64,000 nt of DNA from FEN-1297 sp021817845 (GTDB lineage: Bacteria > Bacteroidota > Ignavibacteria > Ignavibacteriales > Ignavibacteriaceae), in contig JAKAFW010000015.1 in assembly GCA_021817845.1 (NCBI GenBank), positions 19,180-83,179 on the forward strand. Direction: 5' to 3'. Position numbers and translations under genes: made by a program. Below are positions 9,112 to 18,100 of the stretch, piece after piece. Each line of letters begins with the position of its first letter. Positions within the stretch are counted from its first letter, which is position 1. A model generated the notes under the pieces. It saw only the letters and a list, made by a program, of their open reading frames with translations. It did no database searches and was not told the origin of the DNA.

Positions 9112-10068
9112 ATGAGAAAAATTTATTTATTATTACTCTTTTTTATAATATTTGCAAATAATGTTTTGCCGCAAAATTATGAAGAAGAAATTCCCATTTT
9201 ATCTTTACTTTCTAAACCCAAAGATGAAGTTATCCAATTTTACATTAAACAAGAGGGTATAGATAAACCCTACACTACATTCAATAAAGAAATATATTTT
9301 CAAAAAAGCGAAATGTTTGGTTTTGCATTAAGAGAAACCAAACTTAGCTTTTCCGAGGATAAACTCGCTAAGATACAATTACAATTTGTAGTGAATAAAA
9401 ATAATTTCGAACAAACATTTATTGACTTGGAAAAATTTCTTCAGAAAATATTTGGTAAACCACTGGGCATAACATCTCTCCCACGAGATGAAAGTGTAAA
9501 ATTAGATGGCGAGGTCGCGTGGCTTATTACAGACGGTCCGTCCACGGCCTATGGTATAACCGTTACCATATTAAATATTAATGACAATCGATATTATGTG
9601 TTTGTAACTTTTTCACGAACTGATTTATATTTAAATTTTTTAGATGAAAGAAAAGATAACGGCTATACTTGTAATGACAATTTTGAAGATGGACCAGTTG
9701 ACTATAATGGTTTAATTGAAAATCTTCCCCTTTCTGATAGAACCTTTTACATAAAATTTCTCTCTCAAGATAGTTTTTTTGATACTGGCATATCTGTTCA
9801 TGTCAAGATTTCAACTGAATTACCACTTAATGTTTCAACAGCTGAATTTGATATCAATATTCTAAATAAAAAAAATGAATTAATTGGAGTTGGAGATTTG
9901 GTCGCCACGCAATTTTATAATAATGAAACATTAAGTCTTTTTAACATTGATAATATAGATTCAAAACTCATTACTCGATTTAAAGTTAGAACAAATGATA
10001 TTGACTTAAAACTTAATCATATTTTTCCCTCTATTTGCGAAAAATTATTTTATGTAATAAAAAAGTAA
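9112..10068 (+). CDS. Secreted protein of unknown function (element cargo)
   Basis: The 318-residue protein has a clear N-terminal signal peptide (MRKIYLLLLFFIIFANNVLP, cleavage near residue 20). The mature part alternates short hydrophobic and polar stretches typical of beta-rich periplasmic proteins; there is no T9SS tail and no lipobox. No motif I recognise is present. Its base composition is more A/T-rich than the integrase and helicase genes, suggesting a different origin: it may be cargo rather than part of the element's replication or structural core. Confidence 0.65.
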   Translation: MRKIYLLLLFFIIFANNVLPQNYEEEIPILSLLSKPKDEVIQFYIKQEGIDKPYTTFNKEIYFQKSEMFGFALRETKLSFSEDKLAKIQLQFVVNKNNFEQTFIDLEKFLQKIFGKPLGITSLPRDESVKLDGEVAWLITDGPSTAYGITVTILNINDNRYYVFVTFSRTDLYLNFLDERKDNGYTCNDNFEDGPVDYNGLIENLPLSDRTFYIKFLSQDSFFDTGISVHVKISTELPLNVSTAEFDINILNKKNELIGVGDLVATQFYNNETLSLFNIDNIDSKLITRFKVRTNDIDLKLNHIFPSICEKLFYVIKK

Positions 10069-10242
10069 ATGACACTTCAATCATTAAGTAAATCATTACT
10101 GAAGAATATATACAGCAGACAAAAGGAAATATTCCATGCTGCATCTCCAATAAATAAATACTATAAGATATCTTGTTAATAAGGGAAAATATTATAATAT
10201 TGGAGTTGACAAAAACTATCAAATGAAATTGCAGAAAATTTG

Positions 10243-11073
10243 ATGATCCTCTCTTTGTTCCGGAGTTATCCGGAGACCGGCTGCAATCGGTTTGATAACA
10301 TTGAGAGGATTTTTTATTTAAGGGCAAGCTTGAAAACTTATGAAAATTTGACGAATAGCTTAAACGAACTAATGCTAAAAGCAAAGCCAAGAATTGATAA
10401 AATAATTGATGAATTTATTGTTTCGTTAACGCAACAAGATATGAAGGCACCTACCCCAGATCAACTAGGAAAATCATTAGGAGTGCATATACGGAGACAA
10501 TTAAAAGACTGCTTTTTGAGTAAATTCCTCATTACATACAACCATAGGTATAGCAAAAATATAAATAAAACATTAGTCATCGATTTGTCGGAGTTTAATA
10601 AATTTGAATTAGATGAAAAAACGATAGATAGCATAATTGATGATGTCCTTTTTTTGCCGGAGGTAATGGGAGGAACAATTTCAGATTTTACCAGTGAATT
10701 TTGGAACTTGAAAGTAACCAATACTACTTTAAAAGAAATGAATGAATACTCTAGCAGCTTCAGTCACAATATTGACCTTACAAGAGGACCTTTAGCAAAA
10801 AGAATTCTTATCCTTTGGGACGAGAAAAGAAAAAACCGTAAGACTTATGCTTTAACAACTGCTTTTGATGATGCAGTGGTTGAGCTTGAAACGATAAACA
10901 AAGAGTTTGCAGCTAATTTTAGCGCAAAAAAATCAGTTTATTATGATTGGTTGAAAAAGTGGAAGAAATCGTACTTGACTAAAGAAAAAAAATTATTGCT
11001 TAAGCAACTTAACAACATCCCAGATATGACATTCTACAAAGATAAATCAGTCAATCAGTTTAATAAAATATAA
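10243..11073 (+). CDS. Helical element protein, unknown function
   Basis: The frame from this ATG gives 276 residues, but the first 24 codons run through a strong hairpin, so the real start may be later (for example the ATG at 10369, giving about 234 residues). The protein is Lys/Leu-rich and mostly helical with no membrane segment. Visible stretches include GKSLGVHIRRQLKDCFLSKF and RILILWDEKRKNRKTYALTT, and the C-terminal third is very basic (WLKKWKKSYLTKEKK), which would fit nucleic-acid binding. I do not recognise a family. It precedes the interleaved inverted-repeat region and the RHH gene. Confidence 0.6.
   Translation: MILSLFRSYPETGCNRFDNIERIFYLRASLKTYENLTNSLNELMLKAKPRIDKIIDEFIVSLTQQDMKAPTPDQLGKSLGVHIRRQLKDCFLSKFLITYNHRYSKNINKTLVIDLSEFNKFELDEKTIDSIIDDVLFLPEVMGGTISDFTSEFWNLKVTNTTLKEMNEYSSSFSHNIDLTRGPLAKRILILWDEKRKNRKTYALTTAFDDAVVELETINKEFAANFSAKKSVYYDWLKKWKKSYLTKEKKLLLKQLNNIPDMTFYKDKSVNQFNKI
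10246..10315 (+). ncRNA. Nested-hairpin RNA with terminator-like end
   Basis: Three coaxial stems can be drawn: ATCCTCTC (10246-10253) with GAGAGGAT (10303-10310), GTTATC (10265-10270) with GATAAC (10294-10299), and ACCG (10276-10279) with CGGT (10288-10291). A run of six T follows immediately. It could be an intrinsic terminator or attenuator in front of the next gene, or a small RNA. It overlaps the formal 5' end of the next reading frame, which argues that translation of that gene begins further downstream. Confidence 0.5.
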
Positions 11074-11147
11074 GGGGAAATCGATTTCCTCTATTTAGGG
11101 AAATCGGTAACCCTTTCCTTTCAAAGATGCCACTTTTACCTTTTCAT

Positions 11148-11258
11148 TGAAACTTTAGAGAATTATTTTTTACCTAAATCAAAAGTTTTTACAAGCCAGT
11201 TTACGGATTAGAGTTGCTGCCCTTCTCTAAAGTTTCACCGTAAAGCTGGCTTTGCTTT
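11148..11258 (+). promoter_or_regulatory. Interleaved inverted repeats (pseudoknot-capable) with T-run
   Basis: Two long inverted repeats overlap in the order a-b-a'-b'. Arm a (11148-11162) pairs perfectly with a' (11223-11237) over 15 bp. Arm b (11193-11206) pairs with b' (11238-11252) over 14 bp with one bulged base. Arms a' and b' abut exactly, and a T-rich stretch follows b'. The two helices are topologically interleaved, so an RNA could form a pseudoknot, or the stems could alternate if they compete through sterics. It lies in the 285-bp non-coding gap before the RHH gene; a replication-origin or operator role is equally possible. Confidence 0.6.
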
Positions 11259-11358
11259 TTTAAAGGAAAAAGATTTTGCAAAAATCCGGGTTAAAAATAT
11301 CCTCCTTTAATTAGATTTATAATTGAAAATAATTCATTCAACAAGGAAGGATTAAAAA

Positions 11359-11565
11359 ATGCAGCACATAAAAACCAAGCAATTTACAACCTACATGCCT
11401 AAACGGACCTATGACCGACTAAGGGAAATTGGCATGGAGAAAGATTTGCGGGTTCCGGCAGTCGTCAGAAACGCATGTGAAGATTTCATTCGTGCAGAGG
11501 AAGATAGACGAGCCAAAAGACAAATAGCTGAAAAAAATTCAAACACGTTAGTTGAACAAGATTAA
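11359..11565 (+). CDS. Ribbon-helix-helix DNA-binding protein
   Basis: The 68-residue protein has the Arc/CopG pattern: a short beta strand (KQFTTYMPKRTYDRLREI) followed by two helices with RVPAVVRNACEDFIRAEEDR, then a polar charged tail. Such dimers bind operator DNA through the strand. It is the only obvious transcription regulator in the left half of the element and lies about 100 bp after the interleaved inverted repeats, a plausible operator. An AAGGA site precedes the ATG. Confidence 0.7.
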   Translation: MQHIKTKQFTTYMPKRTYDRLREIGMEKDLRVPAVVRNACEDFIRAEEDRRAKRQIAEKNSNTLVEQD

Positions 11566-11619
11566 TAAAAAAATACCGGTCACAAGATGGAAATTGCGCC
11601 GGTAAGGAAGAAATGATAT

Positions 11620-12051
11620 ATGAAATATAATACACCAATCAAGCTTTTGCAAACACGCATTCGACGTTTACCGGACCGCATTGAGGTTTATGTGCGCCAG
11701 AACCACTTCAAAGCGGGCGTGATCGACTTAAATAAGAAGGTTTTTATTTCTGCACATAGAACCCCTAAGAACCTGTTTTGGCTGTTCGGTCCTAGTTTAG
11801 GGATAAATGCAGAAATACTTGAAATTATCCTTCCTCGATTTGACGTCGAACGAATTCAAATCCCTTATCTCGGCAAGATATTAGAAACAAGCGCAAGTAA
11901 ATATCGAGCACTTGGCTTAGTATCGCCATATGGTGATGATCGTATCGATAAGCAAATAGTACTATCACTTCTACAAATGAATATGGACAATGTTGATAAG
12001 TATTTAATCAAAGAGCCAGAGCCAAGCCTTTTTGAAGAGGTGGTAATATGA
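11620..12051 (+). CDS. Element protein, unknown (143 aa)
   Basis: A soluble 143-residue protein with a basic N-terminal third (LQTRIRRLPDRIEVYVRQNH) and an acidic end (EPEPSLFEEVVI). It overlaps the next gene by four bases (ATGA), so the two are translationally coupled and part of the replication operon. The leader contains a small inverted repeat (ACCGGT at 11576-11581 with GCCGGT at 11611-11616 region). The C-terminal QxxLF-like PSLFEE could be a sliding-clamp-type binding tail, but this is weak. Family not recognised. Confidence 0.6.
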   Translation: MKYNTPIKLLQTRIRRLPDRIEVYVRQNHFKAGVIDLNKKVFISAHRTPKNLFWLFGPSLGINAEILEIILPRFDVERIQIPYLGKILETSASKYRALGLVSPYGDDRIDKQIVLSLLQMNMDNVDKYLIKEPEPSLFEEVVI

Positions 12052-12272
12052 ACTATTTACAGATGACACCCCAGGCGGAAGCAATTGAGCAGGCATATAA
12101 TGGATTAAAATTAATTTTGTTTGATTTGAAATTTTGTGAAGGAAACTTCAAAAATTCAATTGATAAAAACGATGATATTTTAATTAAGAAAATTAACCGA
12201 TCTGCAGATTCAGTTTACAGATGTGTGCAACATATCGAAAAAAAATATATCAAGGAGGTTAAACATGCCTGA
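12048..12272 (+). CDS. Small element protein, unknown (74 aa)
   Basis: 74 residues, predicted helical, no known motif. Its ATG overlaps the stop of the preceding gene (ATGA) and its own end overlaps the start of the initiator gene, whose AAGGAGG ribosome-binding site lies inside this coding sequence. The tight overlaps indicate an operon of replication genes. Confidence 0.55.
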   Translation: MNYLQMTPQAEAIEQAYNGLKLILFDLKFCEGNFKNSIDKNDDILIKKINRSADSVYRCVQHIEKKYIKEVKHA

Positions 12273-13026
12273 AATATCATGGATAAAATTAAAGACTTCG
12301 ATGTTTGATGATGAAAAAATTCAACTTATAGAAGCAATGCCGGAAGCCGATGCAATTTTAGTTATTTGGATTAAGATTCTCATTCTTGCCGGTAAAACAA
12401 ACACTAACGGTTATGTAATGCTTGCCGAAAACATTCCGTATTCAACAGAAATGTTATCAACCATCTTTAGACGACCATTACAAATTGTAAAATTTGCCCT
12501 TAAAATTCTTTTAGATTTTGGCATGATTGAGATAACAGAAAGTAACGTTATTTGCGTTACGAACTGGCAAAAACATCAAAATATAGAGGGAATGGATAAA
12601 TTAAGAGCGCAAAATGCGCTAAGACAAGCAAAGTATAGAGAGCAAAAAAAGCTTATTTCATCACAAAATCAAACAAACAGTAACGCAACCGTTACGTTAC
12701 GTAACGCAATAGAGTTAGAGTTAGAATTAGATAAAGAAGTATTAATGCGTGAGTTTGAAAATTTTTGGAATTTATACAATAAAAAAGTTGATAGGAAAAA
12801 GTGTTTTCAGTTATGGAAAAAAGTTAAGAAAACAGACAAAGAAAAAATATTTAATACTTTACCAAAGTATATCGAAAATACACCAGACCTAAAATTTCGC
12901 AAAGACCCAAAGACTTATTTAGGTAATGAATCTTGGAACGATGAAATTTATACAAAACCACAGGTAAACAACAATCGAGATAACCAGACCGTTAATAATG
13001 GCATCATAGAATTGAGGAGTGCATAA
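12265..13026 (+). CDS. Phage replisome organizer / DnaD-like replication initiator
   Basis: From the ATG at 12265, preceded by a perfect AAGGAGG 6 nt upstream, the product is 253 residues. Residues 1-115 (EISWIKLKTSMFDDEKIQLI, a winged-helix region, then WQKHQNIEGMDKLRAQNALR) match the N-terminal domain of phage replisome organizers, which recognise the origin and load helicase. A Lys/Gln-rich linker holds many short NAT/ASN codons, and the C-terminal part (EFENFWNLYNKKVDRKKCFQ and following) resembles the helicase-loading tail of phage O/DnaD-like proteins. The helicase gene follows at once. A start at 12223 is possible but has no ribosome-binding site. Confidence 0.8.
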   Translation: MPEISWIKLKTSMFDDEKIQLIEAMPEADAILVIWIKILILAGKTNTNGYVMLAENIPYSTEMLSTIFRRPLQIVKFALKILLDFGMIEITESNVICVTNWQKHQNIEGMDKLRAQNALRQAKYREQKKLISSQNQTNSNATVTLRNAIELELELDKEVLMREFENFWNLYNKKVDRKKCFQLWKKVKKTDKEKIFNTLPKYIENTPDLKFRKDPKTYLGNESWNDEIYTKPQVNNNRDNQTVNNGIIELRSA

Positions 13027-13027
13027 A

Positions 13028-14389
13028 ATGAATACAAAAACTATCGAAGCCATTGAAATCGAGAAAGAGCTTTTAGGCGAAATACTAATTAAAAATTCTA
13101 TTCTTGATAATGTACTACAGCTGATCAAACCTATATGTTTTTCGGATCCGAAAAATTCAATGCTGTTTAAAGTGATTATGAAAATGTATGATGAAGGCAT
13201 CCCAATTGATGAGATCACTCTTTACGAAAATACTAAGAAATATGGGAACTCCGGACAAATACCTGCAGAGTATATCGCTGGATTAAGAATCGAAGTTAAT
13301 TCGACGGCTAATGCCGAATATCATGCAAAAATTATTTTAGAAAAGTATTTGCAGCGTGAGTTAATCGAACGAAGTCAAAAAATAATCGAAAAAGCAACCA
13401 AAGGGAATGAGGATGTTTTTGATTTGCTGAGCAGCGCAGAGGATGAAATATCCGGGATAACAAGAGACTTGCAGGGATTAAAAGAAGATAAAAGCCTTTG
13501 GGAAGATTTTCCGGCTTTAGTTGATTCAATCGAAAAAAGATATTCCGGGAAAGAACCAGCGGGATTGTTGTCAAGGACTTTTCCAGCACTTAACCGGATG
13601 ACAGGCGGTATTCGGAAAAATGACTTCTTGGTTGTTTACGGCGAAGACAAGTCCGGCAAAAGTTCATTAAGTATCCAAGTAGCTTTAGACTTCGCCATCT
13701 ATAATAGAATTCCCACAGGCATATTTAGTTATGAGATGTCAAAGGAACTCGTTTATTTAAAAGCACTCTCTAACAGGACCGGTTTAGAATATCGAAAGTT
13801 GAGAAGTCCAAAAGAAACCGGATTAACTCCGACTGAATTCCAAGACTTTTTAACCGTAGCTAAGGACAAGTTTGAGGATACAAAAATTTACGTTTGTGAT
13901 GAACCGCTTGATAAAAACAGACTAAAAGCAAAAATGAAACTTTGGAAAAGGAAATTCGGAATCGGCCTATTTGTAATAGATTATATTTCCTTAATTCCGA
14001 TATCTGAAAAATATGAGCGCAGGGATTTGGCTATCGCGGATCTGTCAAGGTTCTTTAAGCTGCTCACCAAAGAATTAGATTGCCCAATAATTATCTTAAG
14101 CCAGGCGAACGATTTTGGAAAAACAGCGGAAAGTAAGGCGTTGCTTCGTGATTGTGATTTTGCCTTACAGATTCAGAAACCTTTAGAATCCGGCATTTCG
14201 AGTGTCAAGAGAAAAGACGGAACGCTGTTTAACTTTAGCGAGGATCATTTCTTGACGACATTAACGCGCAGTCGTCACGGTAGAAATGGAATTCAGTTTG
14301 TTGCTGGTTATGTGGAAAATTCATTTGTTGAGATAGAAACAAACAATGATTATGCAGCTAATAACGCTGTTTATGAAGATGTTATTTAA
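13028..14389 (+). CDS. DnaB-like replicative helicase of the element
   Basis: The 453-residue protein has the two-domain DnaB layout. The N-terminal helical domain (residues 1-110: EKELLGEILIKNSILDNVLQ) and linker are followed by a RecA-like ATPase domain with Walker A GEDKSGKSS near 205, Walker B LFVIDYISLI near 313, the SQANDFGKTAESK sensor stretch and an arginine-finger-like TRSRHGRNG near 425. It unwinds DNA at the element's replication fork. The ATG at 13028 has GAGGAG upstream; a GTG nine bases earlier is the alternative. It is the second gene of an initiator-helicase pair, so the element probably replicates autonomously after excision. Confidence 0.88.
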   Translation: MNTKTIEAIEIEKELLGEILIKNSILDNVLQLIKPICFSDPKNSMLFKVIMKMYDEGIPIDEITLYENTKKYGNSGQIPAEYIAGLRIEVNSTANAEYHAKIILEKYLQRELIERSQKIIEKATKGNEDVFDLLSSAEDEISGITRDLQGLKEDKSLWEDFPALVDSIEKRYSGKEPAGLLSRTFPALNRMTGGIRKNDFLVVYGEDKSGKSSLSIQVALDFAIYNRIPTGIFSYEMSKELVYLKALSNRTGLEYRKLRSPKETGLTPTEFQDFLTVAKDKFEDTKIYVCDEPLDKNRLKAKMKLWKRKFGIGLFVIDYISLIPISEKYERRDLAIADLSRFFKLLTKELDCPIIILSQANDFGKTAESKALLRDCDFALQIQKPLESGISSVKRKDGTLFNFSEDHFLTTLTRSRHGRNGIQFVAGYVENSFVEIETNNDYAANNAVYEDVI

Positions 14390-14445
14390 AAATTTAGAAT
14401 TAAAAAGTATTAGTACCATTTATTAATAAAACGAAAGGAACGAGG

Positions 14446-14742
14446 ATGGACGCAAACCAATATGAACAAATGAAAGGAAATTCAGCTATCAGGGCGTATA
14501 AAAGCCGATATGGAATTTTCTTGAAAAACTTCATTGATTCGGTAGGGGCAATAAGCACAACACACGACACCTTGAAAGCGCGAAAATCGGAAGATATTAT
14601 CGAAACGCGATTAAGAAAATCGACAGGAAAAATCTTAGCAGATTTGGAGAAAATGACGAACGATTTGAGGCAGATAATCGAGAGCGATTCAGTCGCCCAA
14701 ATTGATACTTTTACAGAAGACGAACATTTTTTAAAAATTTAA
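14446..14742 (+). CDS. 98-aa helical protein upstream of the tape-measure-like gene
   Basis: An all-helical, charged protein with no known motif. It and the next gene (also 98 aa) lie directly before the 1039-aa tape-measure-like gene, the position normally occupied by tail-assembly chaperones in long-tailed phages. There is no overlap or slippery site between the two genes (18-bp gap), unlike the classic frameshifted pair. Ribosome-binding site AAAGGAACGAGG precedes the ATG. The chaperone role is inferred from position only. Confidence 0.55.
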   Translation: MDANQYEQMKGNSAIRAYKSRYGIFLKNFIDSVGAISTTHDTLKARKSEDIIETRLRKSTGKILADLEKMTNDLRQIIESDSVAQIDTFTEDEHFLKI

Positions 14743-14760
14743 TTTAAAGGAAAAATCAAA

Positions 14761-15057
14761 ATGGACTCACTCACAGAAAAACGGTTAGTTTCTGAAATTC
14801 ATAATTATTCACGGATGCTTTCTCAAGATCTAAGTAACATGAGTAATAATCTTGAAAAGCATTCGGAATTTGCCGAATCAATGAATTCCGACAGATTTGG
14901 TGGTTCAATGGTTGGATTTAAGACCAACGTCATTAACCAGATGCAAAATTTGAATGAAACCTTAAAAAAACTTCAAGAATATTTAGGCGAGGCTCAAGAG
15001 ATTTTGAACCTGGACGGGTTATCAAAAATAAATGACGAATTTTCCAAAGAATTTTAA
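14761..15057 (+). CDS. 98-aa helical-hairpin protein upstream of the tape-measure-like gene
   Basis: Two long amphipathic helices flank a central SDRFGGSMVG turn near residue 45, giving a helical-hairpin shape. The size and central Gly turn recall WXG100-type small proteins, but the Trp-X-Gly motif itself is absent. It follows the other 98-aa gene with an AAAGGA site and precedes the 1039-aa gene. The sequence does not align with its 98-aa neighbour, so they are not obvious duplicates. Confidence 0.55.
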   Translation: MDSLTEKRLVSEIHNYSRMLSQDLSNMSNNLEKHSEFAESMNSDRFGGSMVGFKTNVINQMQNLNETLKKLQEYLGEAQEILNLDGLSKINDEFSKEF

Positions 15058-15065
15058 TCAATTGT

Positions 15066-15126
15066 GCCGTCGGTGAAGTTTTGCGAAAAGCTTACCCTTT
15101 TGACTTTAGCGAAATAAATCGACGGC
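15066..15126 (+). promoter_or_regulatory. Leader hairpin before the tape-measure-like gene
   Basis: GCCGTCG (15066-15072) pairs with CGACGGC (15120-15126), enclosing an inner AAGTTTT/GAAAAGCTT hairpin. It ends 20 bp before the start codon and just before the GAGGAA ribosome-binding site, so it may set expression of the large gene or protect mRNA. It does not carry a T-run. Confidence 0.4.
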
Positions 15127-15146
15127 AGCTTTAACGAGGAATTGTT

Positions 15147-18100
15147 ATGAATGAATCTAATGACATTGGTTTTTCAATTCGAGCGAGAATACTTCCACAA
15201 ATCGAGGGAGTTAATGAGCTTCAACAAAATTTAGATAATATAATCGGCCAAGATGGCACTCCTAGGGCAAACCCAGGAGCTGGAATACCGGTTCTTCCCG
15301 GTGCTCAATCAGCAGAAACATCAGGACAAAATACTCAGGCAGCTTTAACACCTTCCCAAATACTCTTAATCGAGCAAACACAAGAATTTCTGAAAAGATC
15401 AGGATTAGAGCAATCGCTTAAGGATATCCCCGACAAAATGGGGCGGAACATTAGCGATGTTGTGTCTTCTCCCGAATTCTTGAAGACATTAAACCCACAG
15501 CAGGCTAAAGACGCCGGGGAATGGCTAAAATATAGTCAAGGGCTTTACGAACCTCTGAATGATAGGATTAATGAAACCCTTCAAGATTTAAACGTTGATC
15601 TATCGGCGGGAAAACTCACAAAGAGCCAACAGGGAAAATATCTAAGAAAATTCGAACGAATAAAATCCGCTACCGATGAAGTCGGCACAAATCTTACCAC
15701 TGATGCATCAAGCTTTTTAAAACCAGATCAAGAACACCTTGAAATGATTAGGTCTGCAATAAGTTCGAGTAAAGATGACGTCGGTGCAAATATCGATGAA
15801 GTCAAAAATAAATTTATCGGACTATCTGCAAGCATAAATGATGTAAGCAAAAGCACGAAAGAGGCACATGAGCACACGCTAAGCTTCTTTCAACAGTTTC
15901 AAAAAATTGGAGCTTTTGCGCTAGGTGGAGAGGCGGTCACTTCGACTCTTGATTATTTAAACACAACAGCAGAAATAGCAGCCAGAGGACAAACAGCATT
16001 TGATCTTACTTCGCCCATGTCGATGTTCACCGAAAGGACAGCTTTTGAGACTTGGAAGGATGTAAAAGAACGAACAAGAGATTATCAGCTTTACGGGAAA
16101 TTGGCCGGTGGAGTAGCTGGTGCTTTAATTCCGGGAGGAGGTCCATTGACTATGCTTGTAGGTGAGCATTTCGGTGGCCAGATAGGTGGAGAAATTGCGA
16201 AACTGTCCAATACGCCCGAACAGGCAGAAACCGAAGAAAAGTTAAAATATTTAAATCAGAGTTATGGAGCAGCCGCGGGATTAGTGGAAGGCGCACGACC
16301 TTATGAAATAGCAGCACGTCAGATGAGCATCCGTTTTGGTGCTAATATGCGATCACCAGAGGGATATTTGGGATACGACGCAGACCAATATCTAAAAATG
16401 AGATCGGCACTTGCAGAGGGATTAGGCAGAGAAAACACTAGCTTAGAAAAAGAACAGATAGCATTTGGAAGATCGACCGGATTAAACCCGGAAGATTTAG
16501 CTCAGTTTAATATTGTGCAACGTTTAGGAGGCCAAAGTTCTAATGCTCAATATCTGACGTCAGTAGAACAAATGACGAAGCAGGAGTTTGGAAAAGACGC
16601 GGATAACAAGAGGATAATTGATGTTTTAGAAGCCATCAAAGAAATTCAAATGAAGCAGTTAACTCTCGGCATTGACAGCAAAACCGCTATTGAGTTCGGA
16701 AGGTTACCGGAGTTACTTTTAGGAGTAAACAACCCATTAGGACGCATGGGAGACTTAGGCGCCCAGACATTACAGAGCTTATCAACTTTAGGCACGGCAA
16801 ATTCACCGGCGCAGGAAGCCATGTTATATCAAGCTTTAGGACAACACGGAATGTTCGGTGAAAAGGGATACCTTGCGAATAAAACCAGAGGCTTTTGGGA
16901 TCCTGAAAATTTCAAAAACATCATGGAAACATGGGGAAAAGATTTTGCTGGAAATGAAAAGGGAGCTGAAGCAGCATTGTTTAACTATGCCCCTGACATG
17001 AACGCAGAGTCAAGGATTAAACTAGCTAGATTAATAGCCGGTGAAAAGATTGATGTTGTCACAAGTAAAAAGTATGAAAATGGTAACCTTTTGGACACGC
17101 ACGAAGAATTCGGAATGAGTGATTATCTCAAAAGAATGACGACCGAACCAGCGAAACAAGTTACCGATGAAATTAAAAAAATGTTTGGCGATGCTTCAAA
17201 ATCGGCGACAGAATATGAAACCACAGAACAACAGATCAGAAGAACGAATTTAGAAGCAGCGGAAAAATTCAAGGATACGATTTTAGATAGTCAGAGGTTA
17301 CAGGCTACTTTTTGGAATAACATGGCACGTTCTGAAAGGCTCCAGGAGGGAATTCTCGAATCAGTAAAGAAAGGTTATGATCAGCTAAACGATTGGATGA
17401 TACAACACGGATTTATTTCAGATCCGAAACAAATCCAGGCGGATTATAATAATAAGAAATATAATACTCTTTACAGTCAAGCAACCGAAATGCTTGGAGA
17501 TAACAAATACAATCCAGAAGACTTAAAATCTCAAGGAAAATCGATTGACGATTACGAATCCTATTTAGCTAAGTATATTTTCGAACATAATCCCACATAT
17601 AAACTGCAGGATGGGAAAGAAGGCCAGGGGTATATTTTAAACCGACTGAAAGCTAATTCAAAATTAGAAGAACTAAATAAAGAGGAACAGGAAAAATTAA
17701 AAGATATGGCAGCACCCGACTTAGGGATGTCTTGGAGACAGAGAACAGCAAAAGAGATTAATGATTCCTTACCGAGAGGTTATAATGCCACAATTAGCAG
17801 CGGATACAGAACAGCCGCAGAGAATGCAAGATTGCCACACAGCGTTTCGAATAGCGAACATCTAATCGGATATGCGGAAGATCTTAGTATCACAAAAGAT
17901 GGCAAGCTTTTAACGAACGAAGAATTATATGGTGATAAAGCCTGGTGGAGAGCAACAAAGGCACTACAGAAGAAAGATCCTGATCTAGACTTTGGATTGT
18001 ATTTCAAAAAAAATCCAATAGATGAAGCCAATCACATCCAAAGCAGATCACACGAGGAATCCGTAACCGGGAAAGGATCGACCTCCTATAATGAAGGATA

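Noticed and set aside
9112..10068. Phage lysis or superinfection-exclusion protein
   Set aside because: Signal peptide is clear, but there is no holin, lysin or spanin feature; left as unknown secreted protein.
14446..15057. Tandem gene duplication of the two 98-aa proteins
   Set aside because: Equal length only; the sequences do not align and their turn regions differ.
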